A DNA stretch of 64,000 bases. Origin: Piscinibacter sp. XHJ-5. Lineage in GTDB: Bacteria; Pseudomonadota; Gammaproteobacteria; Burkholderiales; Burkholderiaceae_C. The translations under genes were made by a program, and so were the position numbers. Positions 15,236-24,191 of the stretch are shown here, one piece after another (the first letter of the stretch is position 1; each line of letters opens with the position of its first letter). The DNA lies in assembly GCF_029855045.1 (NCBI RefSeq), contig NZ_CP123228.1, positions 496,001-560,000 on the forward strand, given 5' to 3'. The notes beneath the pieces are model-generated. The model saw only the letters and a program-made list of their open reading frames with translations. It searched no databases and was not told the origin of the DNA.

Positions 15236-16378
15236 ATGAATCTGTTTCGAAGAACGCTGCTTGCCGCAGGCCTCGTGCTGGGGGTCGTCGGCGGTGCGCC
15301 CGCGCAGCCCGTGCCGATCAAGGTCGGCGTGATCATTCCGCTGTCCGGCGGCGCCGGACCGCAAGGGCAGCACGTCACGCAGGCGATCCAGGCGATGGCC
15401 GCGCTGATCAACGAATCGGGCGGCGTGCTCGGCCGACCGCTGGAGATCGTGGTGCGCGACGACGAGTCGACGCCGGCGGTCGGCGTCTCACGCGCCAACG
15501 AGCTGATCGGACAGGGCGTGGCGGTGATCATCGAAGGCTGGAACAGCCCGGTCGCGCTGGCGATGCAGCCGGTGATCAGCCGTGCCGGCATCCTCGACAT
15601 CACGATGTTCGCCAGTGCCGACGCGATCCTCTCGGGCGAAGGCAACCCGCTGCCGATCCGATTCAACGCGTCGAACACCCAAGGCGGAGCCGCGGTGGCG
15701 GAGGTCATCGCCAACCAGCTCAAGGCCAAGCGGATCGCCTTCCTGACCGAGAACGATGCCTACGGCAATGGCACGCAGGCCTCGATCGAGGGCGAGCTCA
15801 AGCGCCTGAACCACTCGTACGAAAAGGTCGCCGAGGAGAAGTTTCCGTTCACCCAGTCCGACTTCCGCGTCGCGCTGACGAATGTGCGCGCGGCCGAGCC
15901 CGATGTCACCGTCGCCATCAATGCCAACGAGGGCCTCGGGATGCCGGCGATCCTGCGCCAGTTCAAGCAGGGCCGCGTGCCGGGGCAGCTGCTGGCGGCC
16001 CTCGGCACCGTCGCGCCGAGCGTGATCTCGGTGGCCGGCGACGCGGCCAACGGTGCGATGGGCGTGGACATCTACTTTCCCGACGTCGAGCCGTTCGCGT
16101 CGAACCCCGCGAACCAGCGCTTCGTGGCCAAGATGCAGGCCGCGCACAAGACCACGCCCGACAAGTTCATGGCGGTCGGCGCTGCTTCCCTGCAGGTCTG
16201 GGCGATGGCCGTCAACGAGCTGAAGACGCTCGACCGCGAGCCGCTCGCCAAGCGCATCCGCGGCGGCAGTTTCAAGAACACGGTGTTCGGCGACGTGAGC
16301 TTCGCGTCCAGCGGGCAGCTGCAGTCGCGCACCCATGCCTTCAAGGTGAACGACGGCCGCATCGTCGTTCAGAAGTAA
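15236..16378 (+). CDS. Branched-chain-amino-acid-type ABC transporter substrate-binding protein 1
   Basis: A 380-residue periplasmic binding protein of the LivJ/LivK family. A signal peptide covers about residues 1-24 (ends GGAPAQ). The mature part begins VPIKVGVIIPLSGGAGPQG and has DDESTPAVGVSRANELI, IIEGWNSP and AFLTENDAYGNG. The ATG follows AACAGGAG at good spacing. It heads the rightward operon. The next gene encodes a close paralogue. In catabolic operons like this one, Liv-type systems usually import aromatic or other organic acids rather than amino acids. The ligand is unknown. Confidence 0.93.
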   Translation: MNLFRRTLLAAGLVLGVVGGAPAQPVPIKVGVIIPLSGGAGPQGQHVTQAIQAMAALINESGGVLGRPLEIVVRDDESTPAVGVSRANELIGQGVAVIIEGWNSPVALAMQPVISRAGILDITMFASADAILSGEGNPLPIRFNASNTQGGAAVAEVIANQLKAKRIAFLTENDAYGNGTQASIEGELKRLNHSYEKVAEEKFPFTQSDFRVALTNVRAAEPDVTVAINANEGLGMPAILRQFKQGRVPGQLLAALGTVAPSVISVAGDAANGAMGVDIYFPDVEPFASNPANQRFVAKMQAAHKTTPDKFMAVGAASLQVWAMAVNELKTLDREPLAKRIRGGSFKNTVFGDVSFASSGQLQSRTHAFKVNDGRIVVQK

Positions 16379-16398
16379 CCGTCAATGGAGACCGAACG

Positions 16399-17538
16399 AT
16401 GAAGTCGATTTGCAGATTCGCCGCAGCCGTGGGCCTGGCCTTCGGGATGAGCATGGCCGCGCAGGCACAGAGCACCGTCAAGGTCGGACTGATCTTTCCG
16501 CTGTCCGGCGGCGCCGGGCCGCAAGGCCAGCATGTCACACAGGCGATCCAGGCGATGGCGGCGGTGATCAATGAGAACGGCGGCGTGCTCGGCAAGAAGA
16601 TCGAGCTCGTCACGCGCGACGACGAGTCGACGCCGGCGGTCGGCGTTTCGCGCGCCACCGAGCTGGTGGCCTCGGGCGTGGCGGTGATCATCGAAGGCTG
16701 GAACAGCCCGGTCACGCTGGCGATGCAGCCGGTGATCGCGCGCGCCGGCGTGCTCGACATCACGGCGGTGTCCAAGGCGGACCCCATTCTTTCCGGCGAG
16801 GGCAACCCGCTCGCGGTGCGCATCAACAGCTCCAACTCGCAGGACGGCGCCGTGATCGCGAACTACATCGCGACCGTCGCCAAGGCCAAGCGGATCGCGT
16901 TCCTGACCGAGAACGACGCCTACGGCAACGGCGCGCAGGCGTCGATCGAGGCCGAGCTGAAGAAGCTGAACCACGCGTACGAGAAGGTGGCCGAGGAGAA
17001 ATTCCCGTTTGCGCAAGCGGACTTTCGCGTTGCGCTGACGAACGTCCGCGCAGCCAATCCCGACCTCACCGTGGCGATCAATGCCAACGAAGGCCTTGGC
17101 ATGCCGGCCATCATCCGCCAGGCCAAGCAGGGGCGACTGCCCGGTGCACTGGTCGCGGCAGTAGGCACGGTCGCACCGAGCGTGATCGAGGTCGCCGGCG
17201 AGGCAGCCAACGGTGTCATCGGCGCCGACATCTATTTCCCGCAGGTCGAGCCCTTCGCATCCAACCCGGCCAACAAGCGCTTCGTCGCGAAGACGCAGGA
17301 GATGTTCAAGTACACGCCGGACAAGTTCATGGCGCTCGGCGCGACGGCGCTGCAGGTCTGGGCGATGGCCGCCAACGAGCTGAAGACGCTCGACCGCGAC
17401 GCCATCGCCAAGCGCATTCGCGGCGGCCAGTTCAAGGGCACGGTGATGGGCGACCTGACCTTCGAGCCGAACGGGCAGCTGCAGTCCAGGCACTACCTGT
17501 TCACGGTGCAGGGCGGCAAGATCGCCGTCAAGCAGTAG
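16399..17538 (+). CDS. Branched-chain-amino-acid-type ABC transporter substrate-binding protein 2
   Basis: A 379-residue paralogue of the preceding protein, 20 bases downstream. The signal peptide ends SMAAQAQ and the mature part starts STVKVGLIFPLSGGAGPQG. Alignment by eye keeps most residues identical along the full length, with the clearest differences around DITAVSKADPILSGEGNP and in the C-terminal third, which points to tandem duplication. The duplicate may widen substrate range or bind a related compound. It precedes livG by 12 bases. Confidence 0.93.
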   Translation: MKSICRFAAAVGLAFGMSMAAQAQSTVKVGLIFPLSGGAGPQGQHVTQAIQAMAAVINENGGVLGKKIELVTRDDESTPAVGVSRATELVASGVAVIIEGWNSPVTLAMQPVIARAGVLDITAVSKADPILSGEGNPLAVRINSSNSQDGAVIANYIATVAKAKRIAFLTENDAYGNGAQASIEAELKKLNHAYEKVAEEKFPFAQADFRVALTNVRAANPDLTVAINANEGLGMPAIIRQAKQGRLPGALVAAVGTVAPSVIEVAGEAANGVIGADIYFPQVEPFASNPANKRFVAKTQEMFKYTPDKFMALGATALQVWAMAANELKTLDRDAIAKRIRGGQFKGTVMGDLTFEPNGQLQSRHYLFTVQGGKIAVKQ

Positions 17539-17550
17539 CCGGGAAGCGAC

Positions 17551-18363
17551 ATGCAGGCAACGGCGATGAACACGGTCCCGGCTGCGGATTCCGCACGCCA
17601 GGTGGCGCTGCGGGTGGATGCGATCGGCGTGCGCTACGGTGCGCTGGTGGCGCTGGACAGCGTCAGCTGGGACGTGAACCCCGGCGAGCTGCTCGGCATC
17701 ATCGGTCCCAACGGGGCCGGCAAGAGCTCGTGCTACGACGCGGTGACGGCGATGGTGGCGCGCAGCGGCCGCGTCACGCTGCAAGGCCGCGACGTGACCG
17801 ACGTGCCGCCCTACGGCCTCGCGGACCTCGGCCTGAAGCGGGCGTTCCAGCAGAACGCTTTCTTCGACGACCTGAGCGTGCTCGACAACATGATCGCGGT
17901 GCTCGGCAAGCGCGCGCATGCCGGCCTGGCCGGCGCCGCCTTCAACCCGGTGGGCGCGGCGCGCCGGCGTGCCGAAGCGGCCGACTACGCGGCGCGCCAG
18001 CTGGCGCGCTTCGGCGTGCCGGCGGTGTATCACCCGCTGAGCCCGAAGGAGATTCCGTACGGCGTGCAGCGCATGTTGTCGATCGCGCTCGCGTTCGGCA
18101 ACGGCGCGCAGGTGCTCCTGCTCGACGAGCCGGCCGCCGGCCTGGGCGGCGAAGACATGGCGCGCCTCGTCGATCTGCTGACCGACCTGAAGCGCGAGGG
18201 TGTCGCGCTCGTCGTCATCGAGCACCACATGGACCTGATCATGGCCGTGGCCGACCGCATCTGCGTGCTCGACCTCGGCAAGCAACTCGCCTACGGCACG
18301 CCTTCGGAGATCCGCCAGGACCCGCGCGTGCTCGAGGCGTATCTGGGGAAACCGAATGAGTGA
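17551..18363 (+). CDS. livG: ABC transporter ATP-binding protein (LivG type)
   Basis: A 270-residue ATPase of the Liv family. It has Walker A GPNGAGKSS near residue 52, a signature region PKEIPYGVQRMLSIA, Walker B VLLLDEPAAGLGGEDMARLV near residue 188, and the H-loop VVIEHHMDLIM. The insertion between Walker A and the signature is as long as usual in LivG. It pairs with LivF and energises the LivHM permease encoded next. The stop TGA lies inside the first possible livF start region. Confidence 0.92.
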   Translation: MQATAMNTVPAADSARQVALRVDAIGVRYGALVALDSVSWDVNPGELLGIIGPNGAGKSSCYDAVTAMVARSGRVTLQGRDVTDVPPYGLADLGLKRAFQQNAFFDDLSVLDNMIAVLGKRAHAGLAGAAFNPVGAARRRAEAADYAARQLARFGVPAVYHPLSPKEIPYGVQRMLSIALAFGNGAQVLLLDEPAAGLGGEDMARLVDLLTDLKREGVALVVIEHHMDLIMAVADRICVLDLGKQLAYGTPSEIRQDPRVLEAYLGKPNE

Positions 18364-18424
18364 GGACCGAGCGCCTGCCCGCTCCCAAGCCGGGCCGCGC
18401 CCCCTCGACGAACGGGGGGCTGAC

Positions 18425-19156
18425 ATGACTGCCGTCTTGCAGGTGCGCAACCTGCAGGTCGCGTATGCCGGCAACAGGGCGGTCGACTTGAAGACGCTTG
18501 ACGTCGCAAGCGGCGAGATCGTCGGCGTCGTCGGCGCCAACGGCGCCGGCAAGTCGACGCTGGTCAACGGCCTCGCGGGCTGGTCGCGCGGCGCGCCGCG
18601 CGTGAGTGGCGAGGTGCTGCTCGGCGGCGAGCGCATCGACGGCTGGCCGACCCATGCGCGCATCCGCGCCGGCCTGCTGCTGGTGCCGGAAGGGCGGCTG
18701 GTGTTCGGCAGGATGAGCGTCGAAGAGAACCTGTCGACCGCGTTCACGCCGCTCACCGCACCGGGCCGGCGTGTCTACACCCGCGACGAGATCTACGAGC
18801 TGTTCCCGCGCCTCGCCGAGCGCCGCCACCACCTCGGCTCGCAGCTCTCGGGCGGCGAGCGCCAGATGCTCGGCATCGGCCGCGCGCTGATGATGGGCCC
18901 GCGTGTGCTGCTGCTCGACGAGCCGTCGATCGGCCTCGCGCCGAAGCTGGTATCGCAGGTCCTGCAGACGATGCGCACGCTGGCGCGCGCGGGGCTCTCG
19001 ATCCTGCTGGTCGAGCAGAACGTGCGCGCGGCGCTCGAAGTCGTCGACCGGCTGGTGCTGCTCGAGCGCGGCCGCGTCGTGCTCGAAGGACCGGCCGCGC
19101 ACGTCGGCAATGACCCGCGCATCGCGGAAGCCTACCTCGGAGCAACAGCCGCATGA
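18425..19156 (+). CDS. livF: ABC transporter ATP-binding protein (LivF type)
   Basis: A 243-residue ATPase: MTAVLQVRNLQVAYAGNRAV opens the family, with Walker A GANGAGKST near residue 37, signature LSGGERQML near residue 141, Walker B VLLLDEPSIGLAP near residue 160 and LLVEQNV. An in-frame ATG at 18356 would add 23 residues (SEDRAPARSQAGP...) and overlap livG by 8 bases. That extension is low-complexity and unlike family N-termini, so I chose the ATG preceded by a G-run at 18425. The other start cannot be excluded. It overlaps livH by 4 bases. Confidence 0.88.
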   Translation: MTAVLQVRNLQVAYAGNRAVDLKTLDVASGEIVGVVGANGAGKSTLVNGLAGWSRGAPRVSGEVLLGGERIDGWPTHARIRAGLLLVPEGRLVFGRMSVEENLSTAFTPLTAPGRRVYTRDEIYELFPRLAERRHHLGSQLSGGERQMLGIGRALMMGPRVLLLDEPSIGLAPKLVSQVLQTMRTLARAGLSILLVEQNVRAALEVVDRLVLLERGRVVLEGPAAHVGNDPRIAEAYLGATAA

Positions 19157-20025
19157 ACCTCAGTCAACAAGTGATCAACGGCCTCGTGCTGGGCCATGCA
19201 TATGCGCTGGTCGCGATCGGCTGGACGCTGCTGCTCGGCGTCGCGCGGCTCGTCAACTTCGGCCACGGCCAGATGTACATGCTGGGGGCCTTCGTGACCT
19301 GGTGGGCCGTCACCAAGGCCGGCGTGCCCTACGCGCTCGCGCTGCCGATCGCGATGGTCGTCGGCGCGCTGTTCGGGCTCGTGATGCAGCGGGTGATGCT
19401 GAAGGCGACCTTCGAGCAGAACCTGGTGTCGATCATGATCATGACGCTCGGCTTCGGCTACGTGCTGCACGGCGGCGCGGCGCTCATCTTCGGCTCGACC
19501 GGCCAGATCCTCGAGACTGCGCTGTCGCGCAACGAGATCACGCTTGGCAACCTGTGGCTGACCTGGCAGGACGCGGCCATCATCGTCGCCGCGATCATCG
19601 TCTTCGTGGGCCTCAAGTGGGTGCTCGACGGCACCCGCGTCGGTCGCCTCGTGCGCATGGTCGCCGAGGATCCCAAGCTCGCGATGCTCGCCGGCGTCAA
19701 CGTGCGGCGCGTCTACTACGGCGTGTTCGCGTTCGAGGGCGCGGCGGTCGCGTTCGCCGCCGGCATGGTCGCGCCGCGCACGCCGATCCTCACGTCAATG
19801 GGCTTCGAGGAGGTCATCATGACCTTCGTCGTCGTCGTGCTGGGGGGCATCGGCAGCGTCACCGGCAGCTATGTCGCCGGCGTCGCGCTCGGCCTCTTCA
19901 CCGCCTTGTTCGGCGCGTTGGTGTCGCCGGCCTACACCACCGCCGCCGCCTTCCTGGTGCTGATCGCCGTGCTGGTGCTGCGCCCGCGCGGCCTGAGCGC
20001 CGGCACCGCCGCAGGAGCCCACTGA
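19153..20025 (+). CDS. livH: Branched-chain-type ABC transporter permease (LivH type)
   Basis: A 290-residue inner-membrane permease. The N-terminus MNLSQQVINGLVLGHAYALV leads into ARLVNFGHGQMYMLGAF, the LivH hallmark. Later segments include RAMVAEDPKLA-like loop residues (RMVAEDPKLAMLAGVNV) and the EAA-like coupling region. About eight hydrophobic helices are evident. It overlaps livF by 4 bases and touches livM by one base (TGATG). Confidence 0.92.
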   Translation: MNLSQQVINGLVLGHAYALVAIGWTLLLGVARLVNFGHGQMYMLGAFVTWWAVTKAGVPYALALPIAMVVGALFGLVMQRVMLKATFEQNLVSIMIMTLGFGYVLHGGAALIFGSTGQILETALSRNEITLGNLWLTWQDAAIIVAAIIVFVGLKWVLDGTRVGRLVRMVAEDPKLAMLAGVNVRRVYYGVFAFEGAAVAFAAGMVAPRTPILTSMGFEEVIMTFVVVVLGGIGSVTGSYVAGVALGLFTALFGALVSPAYTTAAAFLVLIAVLVLRPRGLSAGTAAGAH

Positions 20026-21038
20026 TGATGCCGCATCGCCTCCAACGCCTCGTGCTGCCGCTGGTCGGGCTGCTCGTCTTCGTCACGCCGACCCTGTTCG
20101 GCGGCAGCGGCTCGGTCTACAGCGCCGCGGTGCTGATCGCGATCTTCGCGGTGATGGCCTACGGCCTCGACGTGATCGTCTCCGACCTCGGCGAAGTGAG
20201 CCTCGCCCATACGGTGTTCTTCGCCGCCGGCAGCTATACCGCCGCGTGGCTCTCGACCAAGGCCGGTGCGGGTGCATGGCTGACGCTTGCCGCAGCGATC
20301 CTCGTCGCGCTGCTGCTCGCCGCGGTCATCGGCCTCGTCACGCTGCGCCTGCGCGAGTTCGTGTTCTCGCTGGTGACCTACGCCGTCGCGGTGGTCGCGA
20401 TGTCGGTGGCGGCGAACTGGGCCTTCCTCGGCGGCTCCGACGGCCTGCGCGGCGTGCCGATGCTCGACCTGTCGATCGCGGGCCTGCCGCTGACCGCACG
20501 CAACGACCGCGAGCTCTGGCCGTATGCATTCGCGCTGCTCGCGATCACGATCTACCTGGTCGATCGCTTCCGCCACTCGTCGCTCGGAGCGGCCGCGATC
20601 ATGACCCACCTGAACCCGCGCCTGGCGACGATGAGCGGCATCGACCCCGCCCGCGTGCGGCTGCAGGTGTTCCTGTTCTCCGCGCCGATCAGCGCCGCCG
20701 CGGGCTGGCTCTATGCCTATCAGCGCGCCTACGTCAGCGCCGACGTGCTCGAGAACTACTTCCTGATCCTGATGCTGACGGCCGTGGTGCTGGTCGGACG
20801 CCGCCAGCTGCTCGGCCCGCTCGCAGCCACTGCGCTCGTGCTGCTGCAGGAGAAGTTCTTCTCGCTCGGCGGATACGTCGACAAGATCGTCCTGGGCAGC
20901 ATCCTGATCGTCGTGCTCGCCTTCTTCCCGCACGGGCTGATGGGCCTGGCGCGACCGGTTCGCCGGTTCGTGCGCCGCCTGTTCCGGCCCGATGCGTCCT
21001 CGCAACCCGCCATGACAACCGTGGAGAACCCCAAGTGA
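20025..21038 (+). CDS. livM: Branched-chain-type ABC transporter permease (LivM type)
   Basis: A 337-residue inner-membrane permease. It opens MMPHRLQRLVLPLVGLLVF and has YGLDVIVSDLGEVSLAHTVF, a LivM signature region, then helices through VVALLLAAVIGLVTLRLREF and the coupling loop PARVRLQVFLFSAPISAAA. The ATGATG start overlaps the livH stop by one base. The last bases, GTGA, also form the start of the acyl-CoA dehydrogenase gene, so translation is coupled across the transporter/enzyme boundary. Confidence 0.92.
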   Translation: MMPHRLQRLVLPLVGLLVFVTPTLFGGSGSVYSAAVLIAIFAVMAYGLDVIVSDLGEVSLAHTVFFAAGSYTAAWLSTKAGAGAWLTLAAAILVALLLAAVIGLVTLRLREFVFSLVTYAVAVVAMSVAANWAFLGGSDGLRGVPMLDLSIAGLPLTARNDRELWPYAFALLAITIYLVDRFRHSSLGAAAIMTHLNPRLATMSGIDPARVRLQVFLFSAPISAAAGWLYAYQRAYVSADVLENYFLILMLTAVVLVGRRQLLGPLAATALVLLQEKFFSLGGYVDKIVLGSILIVVLAFFPHGLMGLARPVRRFVRRLFRPDASSQPAMTTVENPK

Positions 21039-22198
21039 ACGTCATCTGGAAACCTCAACTCGACGAGGCCGCCGCTCGCTGGCAGGCCCTGGCGGACCGT
21101 CTCGGCCGCGATCAGTTCGCTCCGCTCGCCCCGGAGCTCGACCGCGAGCAGCGCTACCCTTGGGAGACCATCAAGGCGCTGGTCGAGAACAAGTTCACCG
21201 GCCTCTTCCTGCCGCGCGACTTCGGCGGCGAGGGCGCGAGCCTCACGGCCACCGTCGCGGCGGTCGAGACGCTGGGCTCGCATTGCGCGTCCACCGCCGC
21301 GATCATGTGTGCCTACCAGCTCGGCGCGTTTCCCATCCTGCTCGCCGGCAGCAACGAGCAGAAGAACCTCTACCTGCGCGAGATGACGCAGGGCCGCGCG
21401 ACGAGCTTCGCGCTGTCCGAGCGCGGCGCCGGATCGGACGCGGCCGCGATCGAAGCGACCGCGGTGCGCGAAGGCGGCGGCTGGCACATCGTGGGCGAGA
21501 AGTACTGGATCGGCAACGGCGGCGCGTCGCGCTACTACGTCGTCTTCGCCAAGACCGACCCCGCGGCGGGTGGTCGCGGCATCACCGCGTTCATGGTCGA
21601 CAAGGAACAGCCCGGCGCGGTGATCGACGAGCTCTCGGACAAGATGGGCATCCGCGGCACCCAGACCTCGAACCTGAAGGTCGACGTCGTCGTGCCCGAC
21701 AGCGCGCGCATCGGCGAGGTCAACCGCGCGCTCAAGCTCGCGCTGCAGACGCTCAACGTCGGCCGCATCATGGTCTCGGCGCAATCGCTGGGCCTCGCGC
21801 TGGCCGCCTATCGCGAAGCGTCGCGCCGCTCGGTCGAGCGCAGCACCTTCGGCCACCCGCTGATCGACAACCAGGGCATCGGCTTCAAGCTTGCCGACAT
21901 GGCCACCGAGATCTCGGCCGCGCGGATGATGCTCTACGAGGCCGCGCGCGCCTACGACCGCGGCGACGACGTGTCGAACCTCGGTGCGATGGCCAAGCTG
22001 TTCACGTCGGAAGTGGCGCACCGGGCGGCGGACAATGCGGTCCAGATCTGGGGCGGCATGGGCTATTGCAAGCCGACGATCGCGGAGCGGCTGTACCGTG
22101 ACCAGCGCATCCTGCAGATCTACGAGGGCTCTTCCGAAATCCAGCGGCTCGTGCTCGCGCGCGCCGTTCGCAAGGAGGTGGAAGAGCAGGCGACATAA
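21035..22198 (+). CDS. Acyl-CoA dehydrogenase
   Basis: A 387-residue flavoenzyme starting at GTG (VNVIWKPQLDEA), overlapping livM by 4 bases, with GGAG upstream. It has FALSERGAGSDAAAIEATA (FAD/substrate loop), YWIGNGGASRYYVVFAKT, RRSVERSTFGHPLIDNQG and the C-terminal LQIYEGSSEIQRLVLAR, in which the glutamate of YEG is the catalytic base of short/medium-chain enzymes. It dehydrogenates acyl-CoA to 2-enoyl-CoA. This is the only one of the three dehydrogenase-like genes in this operon with the classical full-length, YEG-type layout. Confidence 0.94.
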   Translation: MNVIWKPQLDEAAARWQALADRLGRDQFAPLAPELDREQRYPWETIKALVENKFTGLFLPRDFGGEGASLTATVAAVETLGSHCASTAAIMCAYQLGAFPILLAGSNEQKNLYLREMTQGRATSFALSERGAGSDAAAIEATAVREGGGWHIVGEKYWIGNGGASRYYVVFAKTDPAAGGRGITAFMVDKEQPGAVIDELSDKMGIRGTQTSNLKVDVVVPDSARIGEVNRALKLALQTLNVGRIMVSAQSLGLALAAYREASRRSVERSTFGHPLIDNQGIGFKLADMATEISAARMMLYEAARAYDRGDDVSNLGAMAKLFTSEVAHRAADNAVQIWGGMGYCKPTIAERLYRDQRILQIYEGSSEIQRLVLARAVRKEVEEQAT

Positions 22199-22219
22199 AC
22201 CACCGACGGAGAGAGTTCC

Positions 22220-22903
22220 ATGAACATGGCGGACCAGGTGCCCTCGCAGGGCAACGGCAGTGAATCGCGCGACGAGATCCTGCGTGCGGCTGCAGAGCTC
22301 TTCATGGAGTTCGGCTATGCGGCGACGTCCATCGATGCGGTGGCCGACCGCCTGGGCGCCACCAAAGGGCGCATCTACCACCACTACCGCAGCAAGGCCG
22401 ACCTGTTCTTCGACGTGCAGACCGCAGCGATGAGACGCTTGAACGCCGAGGTCGAGCCGATCGCACGCGGCCCCGGCAACCCGATCGAGCGGCTTGCGGC
22501 CATGGCGCTGCGCCACACCCAGATCCTGCTCACCGAGCTGCCGATGCAGAAGGTCGCGGTGCAGGGACTGGAGCGGCACCTGCTCGGCGCCTCTGTAGCC
22601 GCCAAGCGGCTGCGCTCGGTGGTGAAGATGCGCGACGAGTACGAAAAGATGTTCATCGAAATCATCGACGAAGGCATTCGCCAAGGCCTGTTCGTCGACC
22701 TGCCGGCCAAGCTGGCCACCAAGCCCTTCTTCGGCGCACTCAACTGGGCCACCGTCTGGTTCAGCCAGCGGCGGTTGCAAAGCCCCGAGGCGGTCGACGA
22801 CATCGCCCACACCCTGGCGGCGTTCGCGCTGCGGGCAATCCTGAAAGATCCCAACCATGAATCAGCTCGTCAAACAGCCGTTCTCCGAAACTATCTGGGA
22901 TGA
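22220..22903 (+). CDS. TetR/AcrR-family transcriptional regulator
   Basis: A 227-residue repressor. An N-terminal helix-turn-helix (SRDEILRAAAELFMEFGYAA, then SIDAVADRLGATKGRIYHHY) spans about residues 14-62, followed by an all-helical ligand domain. It lies inside the rightward operon and so is likely autoregulated. The inverted repeats at 5123, 5203, 15042 and 15154 are its best candidate sites. Its last 47 bases overlap the following ligase gene. TetR regulators in acyl-CoA operons commonly sense acyl-CoA esters; here this is inference. Confidence 0.93.
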   Translation: MNMADQVPSQGNGSESRDEILRAAAELFMEFGYAATSIDAVADRLGATKGRIYHHYRSKADLFFDVQTAAMRRLNAEVEPIARGPGNPIERLAAMALRHTQILLTELPMQKVAVQGLERHLLGASVAAKRLRSVVKMRDEYEKMFIEIIDEGIRQGLFVDLPAKLATKPFFGALNWATVWFSQRRLQSPEAVDDIAHTLAAFALRAILKDPNHESARQTAVLRNYLG

Positions 22904-24191
22904 ACGCGAGACCTGGTCGCGCGACCGCATCGAAACGTTCCAGCTCGATGCCTTGCGCCGCCAGCTGCAGCGTGTCGGCGAGCGCAGCGTCCACTACAAG
23001 CGTGTCTTCGCCGAAGCCGGATTCCAGGCCGGCGACCTGAGGAGCTTCGCCGACCTTCGGCGCCTTCCCTTCTCCCGCAAAACCGACTATGTGGCTGGCC
23101 TGGCGGCCGAGCCGCCGTTCGGCAACTTCGCGGCCGTCGCGCCAGGCGAGGCGGTGCGGGTGCACTTCTCGTCCGGCACCACCGCCCGGCCGGCGCCGGT
23201 GCTGTGGACCCAGGCGGACATCGATCGCTGGGCCGACCTGTACGCCCGCTATCTGTACTCGCAAGGCCTGCGCCGCGGCGATGTGTTCCAGTGCATGTTC
23301 AGCTACGCCTGGTTCGTCGGCGGCCTCGGTGCCACGCTCGCTGCGCAGCATCTCGGTGCGCTCGTGATCCCTGCGTCGTCGAGTGACACCGAGCGCCAGA
23401 TCGACACGATCTTCGAGTACAAGCCCAGGTGCGTGATCGGCACGCCGTCGTTCATGGCGCACATGGCCGAGGCCGCCGAGAAGCTCGGCCGCGACCTGGC
23501 GAGCTCGACGGTGGAGATGGTCTGCGTCGGCGGCGAGCCGGGTGCCAGCATCCCGGGCACGCGCGAGCGCATCGAGCGGCAGTGGGGCGCGAAGATGTTC
23601 GACTGCTACGGTGCGCTCGAGTGCCAGCCGATCGGCTGGGACACCGCCGCGCAGCTGGGCCCGACGCTGGCCGAGGACTTCATCTACGTCGAGATCCTGC
23701 ATCCCGAGACCACCGAGCCGGTGGCCGACGGCGAGCGCGGCGTGCTGGTGCTGACCCACCTCGACAAGCAAGCCTGTCCCCTGGTGCGCTGGTGGACCGG
23801 CGACATGGTCGTGCGCGACAGCAAGACCGCGCCCGACGGCCGCACCCACGCGCGGCTCGCCGGCGGCGTGATGGGCCGCTCCGACGACATGCTGATCATC
23901 AAGGGCGTCAACCTTTTCCCGACCGCGGTCGAAGACATCGTCCGCGCGTTCCCCGGCCTGACCAGCGAGTACATGCTCGTCATCGACGACAGCTTGAAGG
24001 ACCCGAAGACCGGCTTCCTGACCGGCGTGAAACTGCGGGTCGAGCCCGCAGGCGACGCCGGGCCCGACCTGGCCGACCGGCTCGGGAAGCGGCTGCGCGA
24101 GAAGCTGCAGGTGCGCTTCCAGGTCGAGGTCGTGCCCGCCGGAACCTTGCCGCGCACCGTGCACAAGGCGAAGCGGGTCGTCTATGAATGA
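22857..24191 (+). CDS. Phenylacetate-CoA ligase-like (PaaK family) AMP-forming acyl-CoA synthetase
   Basis: A 444-residue adenylate-forming enzyme. It has the P-loop VHFSSGTTARPAPVLWTQ (about residues 100-117), FDCYGALECQPIGWD, WTGDMVVRD, the hinge GRSDDMLIIKGVNLFPTAVE, and the C-terminal lysine in RTVHKAKRVVYE. It activates a carboxylic acid, probably aromatic or otherwise bulky, with ATP and CoA. The ATG start overlaps the tetR end by 47 bases, longer than the usual coupling overlap. No later start keeps the family N-terminus. It overlaps the next CoA-transferase gene by 8 bases. Confidence 0.9.
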   Translation: MNQLVKQPFSETIWDERETWSRDRIETFQLDALRRQLQRVGERSVHYKRVFAEAGFQAGDLRSFADLRRLPFSRKTDYVAGLAAEPPFGNFAAVAPGEAVRVHFSSGTTARPAPVLWTQADIDRWADLYARYLYSQGLRRGDVFQCMFSYAWFVGGLGATLAAQHLGALVIPASSSDTERQIDTIFEYKPRCVIGTPSFMAHMAEAAEKLGRDLASSTVEMVCVGGEPGASIPGTRERIERQWGAKMFDCYGALECQPIGWDTAAQLGPTLAEDFIYVEILHPETTEPVADGERGVLVLTHLDKQACPLVRWWTGDMVVRDSKTAPDGRTHARLAGGVMGRSDDMLIIKGVNLFPTAVEDIVRAFPGLTSEYMLVIDDSLKDPKTGFLTGVKLRVEPAGDAGPDLADRLGKRLREKLQVRFQVEVVPAGTLPRTVHKAKRVVYE

